Assembly: GCF_025515305.1 (NCBI RefSeq)
Contig: NZ_JAOPHT010000019.1
Span: 1-62,795 of the forward strand
Origin: Roseicyclus sediminis
Lineage (GTDB): Bacteria; Pseudomonadota; Alphaproteobacteria; Rhodobacterales; Rhodobacteraceae
Length of the DNA stretch: 62,795 bases
Direction of reading: 5' to 3'
Part shown: piece by piece, positions 39,024 through 47,137 of the stretch
How the letters are laid out: each line of letters starts with the position of its first letter
Numbering within the stretch: position 1 is the stretch's first letter
Notes under the pieces: generated by a model
What the model was told of the DNA's origin: nothing
The model's database searches: none
The model's input: the letters and a program-made list of their open reading frames with translations, nothing else
Made by a program: the position numbers and the translations under genes

Positions 39024-39400
39024 CGACCTTCATGATCCCGCTCGCCGTCTTTCTCGCCGCCTTCGCAGCACTTGCGGGCCTGTCGTGGCTCCGCCGTGCC
39101 ATCGGCGAACCCGCGGCGCGGCGGAAGGGCATGGCGCTGAACCTCGCGCGCCGGTCCGGACCGCCGGTCATCGCCGGGATCGCGGTCCTTGCGCTCGGCG
39201 CGGCCCTCGGCGGTGCGGGCACGGGCCTTCCCGCCGCGATCCTTGTCGCGGGTGGCCTCGCCTGGGGCTTTCACCAGGGGCTTTCCGAGGTCCGGCAGGC
39301 CAACTGGCGGAGCACGGGGCTCCGCGCGCTTCTCGCGTTCGCCGCCGCCACCGCGTATCTCTGGATGTCGGGTCTGGCCGGGGGCGGACCCCCGGCCTGA
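39020..39400 (+). CDS. Small membrane protein, paralogue of the 38053 gene product
   Basis: A 126-residue protein with three hydrophobic segments (about 5-22, 50-62, 70-85) and a C-terminal LAWGFHQGLSEVRQANWRST...YLWM block shared with the 122-residue protein. It is the last gene of the operon, overlapping the PqiA-like gene by four bases and ending three bases before the convergent autotransporter gene's stop. Function unknown. Confidence 0.82.
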   Translation: MTTFMIPLAVFLAAFAALAGLSWLRRAIGEPAARRKGMALNLARRSGPPVIAGIAVLALGAALGGAGTGLPAAILVAGGLAWGFHQGLSEVRQANWRSTGLRALLAFAAATAYLWMSGLAGGGPPA

Positions 39401-39403
39401 GGC

Positions 39404-40810
39404 TCAGAAGCGGAACGCGAAGCGGAGCGAACCGCTCGTGCTGCGCAGGTCGCCGCCGAGGCCGCTCAGCTCCACCGAGGTGTCGAGAAGGACGCCGCCG
39501 CCGATCTCGGTCGAGAGGCCAAGCTCCAGCCGGCCCGTCCAGCCGTCGTCGATCAGGAGGTCCGAGACCAGCGCCGTATCCGACGAGGTGTCGAGCCAGT
39601 CGGCGTGGAGCCCCCCGAAGAGTTCGCCGCCGCCGATCGTCTGGCTGATCTCGGCACCGAACGAGGCCTGCGTGAAGCGCACCGTCTCGCGGCCTGCGCC
39701 GGCGAGCGTGCCGCTGACGCCCTCGATCCGCTCGACCCCGTGCACGAGGCCCAGCATCGGCGTGACCGTGACGCCCGGCTGCAGCGCGATGTCGTAGCCG
39801 CCGCTGAAGGTCAGGGCCGTCAGGCGCGTCTCGCCGGTGCCGTCGCCGCCGCCCGAGCTCTGCGAGAAATCGCCGTGTCCGTAGAGCAGCGACGCCTCGC
39901 CTGCCCATGCGCCGGAGCGATAGGCGAAGTAGGGCTGGAGGTAGCGCAGCACGCCGTCCTGGCTGACGGTGCCGACGCTGCCGTCGAGGTCCTGCACCCC
40001 GAAGGAGAGGCCCGCCACCATGTCGGGACCCAGCGCGATGTCGGCGCCGATCTGCAGGCCGCGGCCGGAATAGGCGCGGTTCGTGCCGTCATCCTCGGCG
40101 CGGAAGCCGGTGAGGTCGATCCAGGTGTAGACCTCGCCCATCATGCCTTCGTGCGCCATCGTGGACTGGGTCACCTGCAGTTCGCCGGTCTCGGGGTCGG
40201 CCACGCGGGTGAAGGAGAGCATCGCGTCGCGCGTGGTCAGGCTGTCCTGGCCGCGGTCGCCGGCGAGACCGCCTGCGTTGATCACGACAAGACGACCGGC
40301 GGCATTCGCGCCCGCGGCGAGGTTGGCGATTTCTTCGGTGACGGTGGGACCCCAGCCGAGTGTGGCGCCGACAAATTCGAACGCAAACGGCGCGGAGACC
40401 GGACACGCAAATACACAGCTGTAGGTCACAGTGGCCTGATCACCGTCTGTAAAGCCACCAACGCGAAAGGAAGACGCTGATGCCCCGAAATTGATGAAGG
40501 CAGTTCTGGACGACACCGTCTCGGTCGCTGGAACAGGTTGCGTCAGATCGGCATCCGTAAGGAAGAAAGCGACTCGGTCTTGAAATGACACGGCTGCAGG
40601 GTATTCGACACCAAAGACGCCAGAATTCGTGACTGTCACTCGGTAGACGAACCCGTTTCCATCCGCTGCGACACTTCCTGGCGTCGTGTAAAAAGGTGAG
40701 GCAGCAGAAAGGTCGCCGCTGACGGACGTCTGCCCCCACGCTGGCGCCACGATCGCCGTGCTGGCGAGACAAACTGCGGCAAACGTCTTTGTTTCGGGGA
40801 AAATGCGCAT
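39404..40810 (-). CDS. Autotransporter-type outer membrane beta-barrel protein
   Basis: A 468-residue protein. The signal peptide (about 1-26, ending AWG) precedes a roughly 170-residue passenger resembling a beta-rich IPTL/DUF11-like domain with SSRTAFINFGASASSFRVGG. From about residue 215 there is a series of alternating hydrophobic strands (GLQIGADIALGPDMVAGLSFGVQD and so on) ending in ...SGSLRFAFRF, the terminal aromatic typical of outer membrane barrels. The 5' third has noticeably lower GC than the rest, hinting at recombination in the passenger. Role (adhesin or autotransporter) inferred. Confidence 0.82.
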   Translation of the reverse strand: MRIFPETKTFAAVCLASTAIVAPAWGQTSVSGDLSAASPFYTTPGSVAADGNGFVYRVTVTNSGVFGVEYPAAVSFQDRVAFFLTDADLTQPVPATETVSSRTAFINFGASASSFRVGGFTDGDQATVTYSCVFACPVSAPFAFEFVGATLGWGPTVTEEIANLAAGANAAGRLVVINAGGLAGDRGQDSLTTRDAMLSFTRVADPETGELQVTQSTMAHEGMMGEVYTWIDLTGFRAEDDGTNRAYSGRGLQIGADIALGPDMVAGLSFGVQDLDGSVGTVSQDGVLRYLQPYFAYRSGAWAGEASLLYGHGDFSQSSGGGDGTGETRLTALTFSGGYDIALQPGVTVTPMLGLVHGVERIEGVSGTLAGAGRETVRFTQASFGAEISQTIGGGELFGGLHADWLDTSSDTALVSDLLIDDGWTGRLELGLSTEIGGGVLLDTSVELSGLGGDLRSTSGSLRFAFRF

Positions 40811-41009
40811 CTGTTCGATCCTCTTTGTCTTTCATTGGCGATTTTTCGCTTATTCCCTCCGTAGCAGCGGCTGCTCCATCGTCACAACGAAGATAACTAA
40901 AGTTTTCCAGAGGGATCGAGGCCGTGGCGCGCTGGCCACAGGGCCGCCCCGCCCCTCCTAAATGCCCGCACCGCTTGCCTTCACCGTCCGCTTCGCTACA
41001 CCCGCGAAC

Positions 41010-42377
41010 ATGGCCAAACCCGTCACCCGCTTCGTCTGCTCGTCCTGCGGCGCCGTCACCCAGAAATGGGCCGGCCGCTGCGAGAGCTGCGGCGAATGGA
41101 ACACCATTGCCGAGGAGGCGCCGCTGTCGGCGGGCCCCTCGAAGCAGAGCCTCGGCGCGGCCAAGGGACGGCGCATGGGGCTCAGCGACCTGCGCGCGGA
41201 CGAGGCCCCCCCGCCCCGACGCGCCTCGGGACTGGGCGAGCTCGACCGGGTGCTGGGCGGCGGCCTCGTGCCGGCCTCCGCCACGCTGGTGGGCGGGGAT
41301 CCCGGCATCGGCAAGTCCACCTTGCTGCTGCAGGCCGCGGCGAGCTTCGCGCGCAAGGGCCTGAAGGTCATCTACGTCTCGGGCGAGGAGGCGACGGCGC
41401 AGGTCCGGATGCGCGCCCGCCGCCTCGGTCTTGCCGATGCCGCCGTCTCGCTCGCCGCCGAGACGAACCTGCGCGACATCCTCACCACGCTCGACGCCGA
41501 GGTGCCGGACCTCGTCATCGTCGACTCGGTGCAGACCATGTGGCTCGACACCGTGGACAGCGCGCCGGGCTCCGTCAGCCAGGTGCGGGCCGCGGCGCAT
41601 GAGCTGACCACCTTCGCCAAGCGGCGCGGCGTGGCGGTGATGCTGGTCGGCCACGTCACCAAGGACGGGCAGATCGCGGGCCCCCGCGTGGTCGAGCACA
41701 TGGTCGACACCGTGCTCTATTTCGAGGGCGAGCGCGGCCACCAGTTCCGCATCCTGCGCTCGGTCAAGAACCGCTTCGGCCCGGCCGACGAGATCGGCGT
41801 CTTCGAGATGACCGGCGCGGGGCTGGCCGAGGTGCCCAACCCCTCGGCCCTGTTCCTCAGCGACCGCGACACGCCCGCACCCGGGTCGATCGTCTTCGCG
41901 GGGATCGAGGGCACCCGGCCCGTTCTCGTTGAATTCCAGGCGCTTGTCGCCCCTTCTTCACTTAGTCAGCCGCGCCGCGCCGTGGTCGGCTGGGACGGCG
42001 CGCGCCTGTCGATGATCCTCGCCGTGCTCGAGGCGCGGGCCGGCATCAGCTTCCAGGGGCTCGATGTCTACCTGAACGTGGCCGGCGGCATGCGCATCTC
42101 GGAACCGGCCGCGGACCTCGCGGTGGCCGCGGCCCTGCTGTCGGCGCGCGAGGACGCCGCCCTGCCCGCCGATACGGTCGTTTTCGGGGAATTGTCGCTC
42201 TCGGGGGCGCTGCGTCCGGTCACACAAGCGGAAAATCGTCTGAAGGAAGCGCTGAAACTCGGTTTTTCCGCCGCAATCCTGCCCAAAGGATGTAATATCG
42301 CGGAAAATGGCGGTGTCTCGATCCGCGCGATGGAGGATCTCCCCCGTTTCGTGGGAGAGGTATTCGGCGCAGGTTGA
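41010..42377 (+). CDS. radA: DNA repair protein RadA (Sms)
   Basis: A 455-residue RecA-like helicase that processes branched recombination intermediates. A C4 zinc finger (Cys10, 13, 24, 27) starts the protein. Walker A is GGDPGIGKSTLL, the RadA-specific KNRFG motif is in SVKNRFGPADEIG, and the C-terminal Lon-like domain follows (GLDVYLNVAGGMRISEPAADLAVA). Start 41010 gives MAKPVTRFVC. It diverges from the autotransporter across a 199-base AT-richer gap with no gene. Confidence 0.96.
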   Translation: MAKPVTRFVCSSCGAVTQKWAGRCESCGEWNTIAEEAPLSAGPSKQSLGAAKGRRMGLSDLRADEAPPPRRASGLGELDRVLGGGLVPASATLVGGDPGIGKSTLLLQAAASFARKGLKVIYVSGEEATAQVRMRARRLGLADAAVSLAAETNLRDILTTLDAEVPDLVIVDSVQTMWLDTVDSAPGSVSQVRAAAHELTTFAKRRGVAVMLVGHVTKDGQIAGPRVVEHMVDTVLYFEGERGHQFRILRSVKNRFGPADEIGVFEMTGAGLAEVPNPSALFLSDRDTPAPGSIVFAGIEGTRPVLVEFQALVAPSSLSQPRRAVVGWDGARLSMILAVLEARAGISFQGLDVYLNVAGGMRISEPAADLAVAAALLSAREDAALPADTVVFGELSLSGALRPVTQAENRLKEALKLGFSAAILPKGCNIAENGGVSIRAMEDLPRFVGEVFGAG

Positions 42378-42440
42378 CACGGGACGCGGACGACCGCGAA
42401 AGAACCGGCAGGCAAGAAACGGCAAGAGGCAAGGGCAGCG

Positions 42441-42998
42441 ATGGAAGGCTTTACCATCTTCGACGGAATCGTCGCGGGCGTCATACTGGTTTCGGCGGTG
42501 CTGGCCTATTCGCGCGGCTTCGTGCGCGAGGTCATGTCGATCCTCGGCTGGATCGGCGCGGCGATTCTCGCCTTCGTCTTCGCACCAAACGCGCTGCCGC
42601 TCATGAACGAGATCCCGTATCTCGGCGAGTTCATCGGCGGCTCCTGCGAGCTTGGCATCATGGCCTCCTTCGCGGCAGTCTTCGTCGTGGCGCTCGTGCT
42701 CATCTCGCTGTTCACGCCGGTCTTCTCGCAGGCGGTGCAGCGCTCGGCCATCGGCGGCGTGGATGCGGGCCTCGGGTTTCTCTTCGGGGTCGCGCGCGGC
42801 GCCCTGCTCGTCGTGGTCGCGCTGATCGCCTACGAACGGATCGCGGGCGACGAGCCCATCGCGGAGATCGCCGACAGCCGCTCGGCCCAGGTCTTCGCGC
42901 AGGCACAGTCCGCCATCGAGGCGGAGATCCCCTCCGACGCGCCCGGCTGGCTGATGGAGCGTTACGACCAGCTGACGGGAACCTGCGCGGCCGAGTGA
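42441..42998 (+). CDS. cvpA: CvpA family membrane protein
   Basis: A 185-residue inner membrane protein with four hydrophobic segments (7-25, 30-47, 66-90, 105-128) and the CvpA opening FTIFDGIVAGVILVSAVLAYSRGFVREVMSILGW. The family is associated with envelope and colicin V traits and, as here, often sits upstream of purF. Confidence 0.9.
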   Translation: MEGFTIFDGIVAGVILVSAVLAYSRGFVREVMSILGWIGAAILAFVFAPNALPLMNEIPYLGEFIGGSCELGIMASFAAVFVVALVLISLFTPVFSQAVQRSAIGGVDAGLGFLFGVARGALLVVVALIAYERIAGDEPIAEIADSRSAQVFAQAQSAIEAEIPSDAPGWLMERYDQLTGTCAAE

Positions 42999-43032
42999 TC
43001 CGGGCCCCGTCGGTACCGATCCGCGACATGAC

Positions 43033-43063
43033 GTGACAGGCATGTGACAGGCAGGGTGACAGG
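43033..43063 (+). promoter_or_regulatory. Three GTGACAGG direct repeats upstream of purF
   Basis: GTGACAGG occurs at 43033-43040, 43044-43051 and 43056-43063, spaced 11 and 12 bases apart, about one helical turn. They end 81 bases before the purF start. A regulator that binds in phase is plausible; no known consensus was matched. Confidence 0.4.
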
Positions 43064-43144
43064 GGCGCCCCGCTGCCCTATGTGGAGGTGCGAAGGGCCC
43101 CGAGGGGGAATCGGGGTCTCGCCAGCTGCCATGGATCACGCCCG

Positions 43145-44629
43145 ATGCGCGACGACGAGTCCGTCCCCTTCATCCATCCGTTCGATCCCGCCGACGGCGA
43201 CAAGCTGCGCGAGGAATGCGGCGTGTTCGGTGTCGTCGGCGTGTCGGACGCGGCCAATTTCGTGGCGCTCGGCCTGCATGCCCTGCAGCACCGGGGCCAG
43301 GAAGCCGGCGGTATCGTCACCCACCACCCGCAACTGGGCTTCAACTCGGCCCACCGCTTCGGCCTCGTGCGCGACACCTTCACCAGCCAGAAGGTGATGG
43401 AGACGCTGCCGGGCGAAATCGGCATCGGCCACGTGCGTTATTCGACCGCCGGATCCAAGGGCGCGACCCAGATCCGCGACGTGCAGCCCTTCTTCGGCGA
43501 GTTCGCCATGGGCGGCGCCGCCATCGCCCATAACGGCAACATCGTGAACGCCGACGAGCTGAGGCGCGAGCTGATCGAGCGCGGCTCGATCTTCCAGTCC
43601 TCCAGCGACACCGAGTGCATCATCCACCTGATGGCACGGTCCCTGCAAAGGACCATCCCCGAGCGGATGAAGGACGCGCTGCGACGGGTGGAGGGGGCGT
43701 TCTCCATCGTCGCCATGACCCGCACCAAGCTGATCGGGGTGCGCGATCCGCTGGGCGTGCGCCCCCTTGTGCTGGGGCAGCTCGGCGACGGCCACGTGCT
43801 GAGCTCCGAGACCTGCGCCCTCGACATCATCGGCGCGGACTTCCTGCGCGAGGTGGAGCCCGGCGAGATGGTCGTCATCTCCGGCGGCAAGGTCGAAAGC
43901 TTCCGCCCGTTCGAGCCGCGCCGGTCGCGGTTCTGCGTCTTCGAGCACGTCTATTTCTCGCGCCCGGATTCGATCATCGGTGGCCGCTCGGTCTACGAGA
44001 CGCGCCGCCAGATCGGGGTGGAGCTGGCCCGCGAGGCGCCCGCCGACGCCGATCTCGTCTGCCCCGTTCCCGACAGCGGGACACCGGCGGCCATCGGCTT
44101 CGCCCATGAAAGCGGCATTCCCTACGGCATGGGGATCATCCGCAACCAGTACATGGGCCGGACCTTCATCGAGCCGACCGAGCAGATCCGCAACATGGGT
44201 GTGCGCCTGAAGCTGAACGTGAACCGCGCCCTCATTCGCGGCAAGCGCGTGGTGCTGGTCGACGACAGCGTCGTGCGCGGCACGACCAGCCGCAAGATCA
44301 AGGAGATGATCCTCGACGCGGGCGCGGCGGAGGTCCATTTCCGCATCGCCAGCCCGCCGACCGCCTGGCCCTGTTTCTACGGCGTCGACACGCCCGAGCG
44401 GGAAAAGCTCCTGGCCGCGACGATGTCGGAAGAGGAGATGCGGCGCCATCTCGGCGTCGCGTCGCTCAGGTTCGTCTCGCTCGACGGGCTCTATCGCGCC
44501 GTGGGCGAGGCCCAGGGACGGAACGGCAAGTCGCCGCAATACTGCGACGCCTGTTTCTCGGGCGAATACCCGGTCCGCCCGGTGGACATGATCGCGAAGG
44601 GATTCGAACTGCCGCACGCGGCGGAGTAG
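43145..44629 (+). CDS. purF: Amidophosphoribosyltransferase
   Basis: A 494-residue enzyme for the first step of purine synthesis. The N-terminal 24 residues are a propeptide; Cys25 in EECGVFGV becomes the glutaminase nucleophile. The Ntn-amidohydrolase half includes HVRYSTAG; the phosphoribosyl half includes VVLVDDSVVRGTTSRK. Two cysteines near the end (CDACFSGEYP) may bind Fe-S as in related enzymes. Start 43145 was chosen over 43082 because the extra 21 residues are not part of the family. It ends four bases from the convergent BLUF gene. Confidence 0.96.
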   Translation: MRDDESVPFIHPFDPADGDKLREECGVFGVVGVSDAANFVALGLHALQHRGQEAGGIVTHHPQLGFNSAHRFGLVRDTFTSQKVMETLPGEIGIGHVRYSTAGSKGATQIRDVQPFFGEFAMGGAAIAHNGNIVNADELRRELIERGSIFQSSSDTECIIHLMARSLQRTIPERMKDALRRVEGAFSIVAMTRTKLIGVRDPLGVRPLVLGQLGDGHVLSSETCALDIIGADFLREVEPGEMVVISGGKVESFRPFEPRRSRFCVFEHVYFSRPDSIIGGRSVYETRRQIGVELAREAPADADLVCPVPDSGTPAAIGFAHESGIPYGMGIIRNQYMGRTFIEPTEQIRNMGVRLKLNVNRALIRGKRVVLVDDSVVRGTTSRKIKEMILDAGAAEVHFRIASPPTAWPCFYGVDTPEREKLLAATMSEEEMRRHLGVASLRFVSLDGLYRAVGEAQGRNGKSPQYCDACFSGEYPVRPVDMIAKGFELPHAAE

Positions 44630-44633
44630 GTCC

Positions 44634-45038
44634 TCAGACCTCCGGCAGCTGGCTCCGCAGCCGGGCGAAAATCGCCTGGAACGCCTCGGGCCCTTCGAGG
44701 TCGAGCGCGCCGTCGGCCACGGCCTCCCGGTCCCACATCCAGCTTTGCGCCGGGTCGTCGCGCATCGCCCAGCCCGCGAACATGCGGTGTGGCGCGGGCC
44801 CCTTGTGGCGCAGCGTCACCTCCACGTGCCGGTCGTCGCGGCGGATCCGGGCGTAGCAGGCCGCCACCTTGTCCGCCGGCCCTTCCAGAAGCTGAATGTA
44901 GAGATCCGCCCGGCAGATCAGCGCGCCGGTGATGTCGTCCTCGGCATTGTTGCGCCGCGCCTGCAGGAGGATGCCGTTGAGCATGCCCTGGTCGAAGCCG
45001 AAAGGCCGGGAGGTGTAGATCAGGCGTATCAGGTCCAT
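44634..45038 (-). CDS. BLUF blue-light sensor protein (short type)
   Basis: A 134-residue single-domain flavin photoreceptor. Tyr8 (in LIRLIYTSR), Asn31, Gln49 (in YIQLLEG), Trp90 and Met92 (in FAGWAM) occupy the positions of the photocycle residues known from AppA/BlrB. The short C-terminus after the domain holds a small cap helix but no effector domain. Blue light would alter a hydrogen-bond network and a partner protein. Start 45038 begins MDLIRLIY. Output partner unknown; the gene is between bioY and purF. Confidence 0.9.
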   Translation of the reverse strand: MDLIRLIYTSRPFGFDQGMLNGILLQARRNNAEDDITGALICRADLYIQLLEGPADKVAACYARIRRDDRHVEVTLRHKGPAPHRMFAGWAMRDDPAQSWMWDREAVADGALDLEGPEAFQAIFARLRSQLPEV

Positions 45039-45175
45039 GGCTGTGCGATCCCCTGGTTTGCGGCCTTTGCCGGATCGCGTGGAGCCGCAGGTGCCCACAA
45101 CGACTGAAGACATGGGCCGATCCGAGCGCCTGTCCAGCGGCCCGCGCGCGGACATGATACCATTCCGAAACGAAG

Positions 45176-45206
45176 ACGCCGCCCCGGGGCAACCCTGGGG
45201 CGGCGT
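45176..45206 (-). terminator. Hairpin terminator after bioY
   Basis: ACGCCGCCCCGGGG and CCCTGGGGCGGCGT pair with one mismatch around a 3-base loop, 23 bases past the bioY stop. The minus-strand sequence beyond the hairpin is TCTTCGTTTC, moderately T-rich. Confidence 0.7.
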
Positions 45207-45228
45207 TGGAAAAGCTGTGGCGACGCGT

Positions 45229-45801
45229 TCAGGCGCGGCGGCGGAAGGCCGCCAGACCGCCCGAGACCGCCAGCGCGGCGATCACCGACTTGATCGCGTC
45301 ACCCGCCAGGAACGGCGCCATCCAGCCGGCCCAGAGCGCACTCCATTCGGTGCCGAGGGTCACGGCGGGCCAGATCAGGCCGGGGATGTAGATGATCGCG
45401 GAGGCCACGAGCGCGACGAGGATCGCGGGCAGCGCGCGGCGCGCCAGCCCCCGGTCCGCGGCCCATCCGGCCAGCCATGCCATCGCGACGAACCCGAGAA
45501 GGAAGCCGCCCGTCGGCCCCATCATGTAGGCCACGCCCGCGCCACCGGCCGAGAAGACCGGCAGGCCCATGGCGCCCTGGCCGAGGTAGACGATCAGCGT
45601 CGCGGCGCCGAGCCGCGCGCCGAGCGCGAAGCCGACCGTCAGGATCGCCAGCGTCTGAAGCGAGAGCGGGACGGGTCCGATGAAGACCGAGAACTGCGCC
45701 GCCACGGCGATCAGCAAGCTGCCGGCCAGAACCAGCGCAGTCTGTTTCAGAAGGCTCAGATCGCCGAGGGCGGCCTGTGCAAGGGTGGTGTCGCGGCTCA
45801 T
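45229..45801 (-). CDS. bioY: Biotin transporter BioY
   Basis: A 190-residue, six-segment integral membrane S-component for biotin uptake. It shows LIVYLGQGAMGLPVFSAGGAGVAYMMGPTGGFLLGF, the BioY signature. Two starts have good ribosome sites: 45801 (GGAGGG five bases before) and 45831 (GGAGGG eight bases before, adding ten residues); the shorter is kept as it better fits the family. No BioR-type TTATCTATAA box is seen upstream. No bioM/bioN is nearby, so a shared energising module or solitary function is likely. Confidence 0.93.
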   Translation of the reverse strand: MSRDTTLAQAALGDLSLLKQTALVLAGSLLIAVAAQFSVFIGPVPLSLQTLAILTVGFALGARLGAATLIVYLGQGAMGLPVFSAGGAGVAYMMGPTGGFLLGFVAMAWLAGWAADRGLARRALPAILVALVASAIIYIPGLIWPAVTLGTEWSALWAGWMAPFLAGDAIKSVIAALAVSGGLAAFRRRA

Positions 45802-45946
45802 GTGAACCCTCCGGTTGTCATGGTCGTTCATCCTGTCGCCCTCCGGTATTCCCGTGGCTCCCGGCGAAGTCAAGCGCGCCCCGCGCCGCGCCCCCGTCTC
45901 GAGGCACCCTTGCCAATTGCCGCGCGGCAGGGCATTGCGCGCGGCC

Positions 45947-46627
45947 ATGAACGCTACGCACGCAAAACCGCTGGACGGAAAGATCGCGCTGGTCACCGGG
46001 GCCTCGCGCGGGCTCGGTGCGGCCTGCGCCGAATGGCTTGCCGCGAAGGGTGCCCACGTGGTCGCCGTCGCCCGCACGGTGGGCGGCCTGGAGGAACTCG
46101 ACGACCGCATCCAGGCCGCCGGCGGCCACGCGACGCTGGCGCCGATCGACCTGACCGACGAGGGCGCGATCGCCCATCTCTGCCGCTCGGTCCACGACCG
46201 CTGGGGCCGGGCCGACATCTGGGTCCATACCGCGATCCACGTGACCGCGCTGACGCCCGCGCCGCACATCACTGCCAAGGACCTCGACCGCAACATCACG
46301 ACGAACATCCGCGCGCTGGCGCGCCTGATCGCGATGATCGATCCGCTCATCGCGCCCGCGACGGCGCCGGTGGCGGTGTTCTTCGACGACGAATGGGACG
46401 AGAAATTCGCCGGTGCCTACGCCATGTCGAAGGCCGCCCAGCGCGCGCTGGTGCAGAGCTGGCAGGCCGAGACGGCGAAACACGGGCCCGACGTGCACCT
46501 GCTGCGCCCCGCGCCCATGCCGACCGCGACGCGCGCGCGCTTCTACCCCGGCGAGGACCGCTCGAAGCTCGCCAATCCGCGCGACGAGGCGGCGCGGCTT
46601 CTGGCGCCGATCCTCGGCGGCGCCTAG
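45947..46627 (+). CDS. SDR family protein lacking a normal catalytic Ser
   Basis: A 226-residue Rossmann-fold protein. The cofactor loop TGASRGLG (about 19-26) is intact and YAMSK (the YxxxK motif) is present. The usual NNAG is replaced by WVHTA and no Ser occupies the position about 13 residues before the Tyr (FFDDEWDEKFAGA is found). It may be an NAD(P)-binding protein with altered or no dehydrogenase activity. The gene converges on zapA and ends at a hairpin. Confidence 0.8.
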   Translation: MNATHAKPLDGKIALVTGASRGLGAACAEWLAAKGAHVVAVARTVGGLEELDDRIQAAGGHATLAPIDLTDEGAIAHLCRSVHDRWGRADIWVHTAIHVTALTPAPHITAKDLDRNITTNIRALARLIAMIDPLIAPATAPVAVFFDDEWDEKFAGAYAMSKAAQRALVQSWQAETAKHGPDVHLLRPAPMPTATRARFYPGEDRSKLANPRDEAARLLAPILGGA

Positions 46628-46639
46628 AACGGGACCGTT

Positions 46640-46662
46640 TCGCGCCGGAACCCCCGGCGCGA
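46640..46662. terminator. Convergent hairpin terminator after the SDR gene
   Basis: TCGCGCCGG and CCGGCGCGA form a perfect 9-bp stem around AACCC, 12 bases after the SDR stop. It lies just before a short-form repeat copy. Confidence 0.65.
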
Positions 46663-46664
46663 TT

Positions 46665-46686
46665 GCGTATTTCAGGAAAGATGAAG
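46665..46686 (-). repeat. Dispersed intergenic repeat, short form (copy 6)
   Basis: In reverse orientation: GCGTATTT, CA, GGAAAGATGAAG. It sits between the convergent SDR and zapA genes. Confidence 0.75.
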
Positions 46687-46711
46687 GCCCAGTCGGGCGC
46701 GCGTCCGGAGC

Positions 46712-47137
46712 TCAGGCCCCGCCGCTCGACGCCCTGCCCTCGAGTTCCTCGGCCAGCGCCTCGGCCCGCGCGGCCAGTTCGGCCAGCCCGTCCGTGACGC
46801 TGTCGGGCAATTCGGTGCGCGGCCCGGCCTCCTGCAGCTCCGCGATCCGGCGCGCGCGGTCCGCGAGACGTTCCTCGGCCGAGCGGAGCGCCTTTTCCTG
46901 CGCCGCGACCTTGGCCTGCAGGCCCTTTACGTCATCCTCCAGCGCGCCGGTCTTGTCAGCCAGCATCAGCCCCGCCATCAGGAGCATCTTGTCCGACGGC
47001 ATGCGTCCGATCTGCCCCAGGATCACAGCCGCCTCGGTGTCGAGAAGCTTCGCGGCGGCGCGCAGATAGGGCTCCTCGCCTTCCTTGCAGGCGACAGCGA
47101 AGGACCGTCCGCCGATCTCGATCTCGACCTCAGGCAT
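46712..47137 (-). CDS. zapA: Cell division protein ZapA
   Basis: A 141-residue FtsZ-ring stabiliser. The N-terminal ZapA domain starts [31 protein letters not shown] and includes MLLMAGLMLAD. A longer coiled-coil tail (about 62-135) follows. It overlaps the upstream coiled-coil gene by eight bases. The 6S RNA that often accompanies zapA in other bacteria was not seen. Confidence 0.93.
   Translation of the reverse strand: MPEVEIEIGGRSFAVACKEGEEPYLRAAAKLLDTEAAVILGQIGRMPSDKMLLMAGLMLADKTGALEDDVKGLQAKVAAQEKALRSAEERLADRARRIAELQEAGPRTELPDSVTDGLAELAARAEALAEELEGRASSGGA

Noticed and set aside
45802-45946. BioR box or riboswitch before bioY
   Set aside because: No TTATCTATAA-like sequence or conserved fold is visible; only two ribosome sites were found.
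46628-46711. 6S RNA next to zapA
   Set aside because: The gap is 84 bases and is filled by a terminator hairpin and a repeat copy, too short for 6S RNA.
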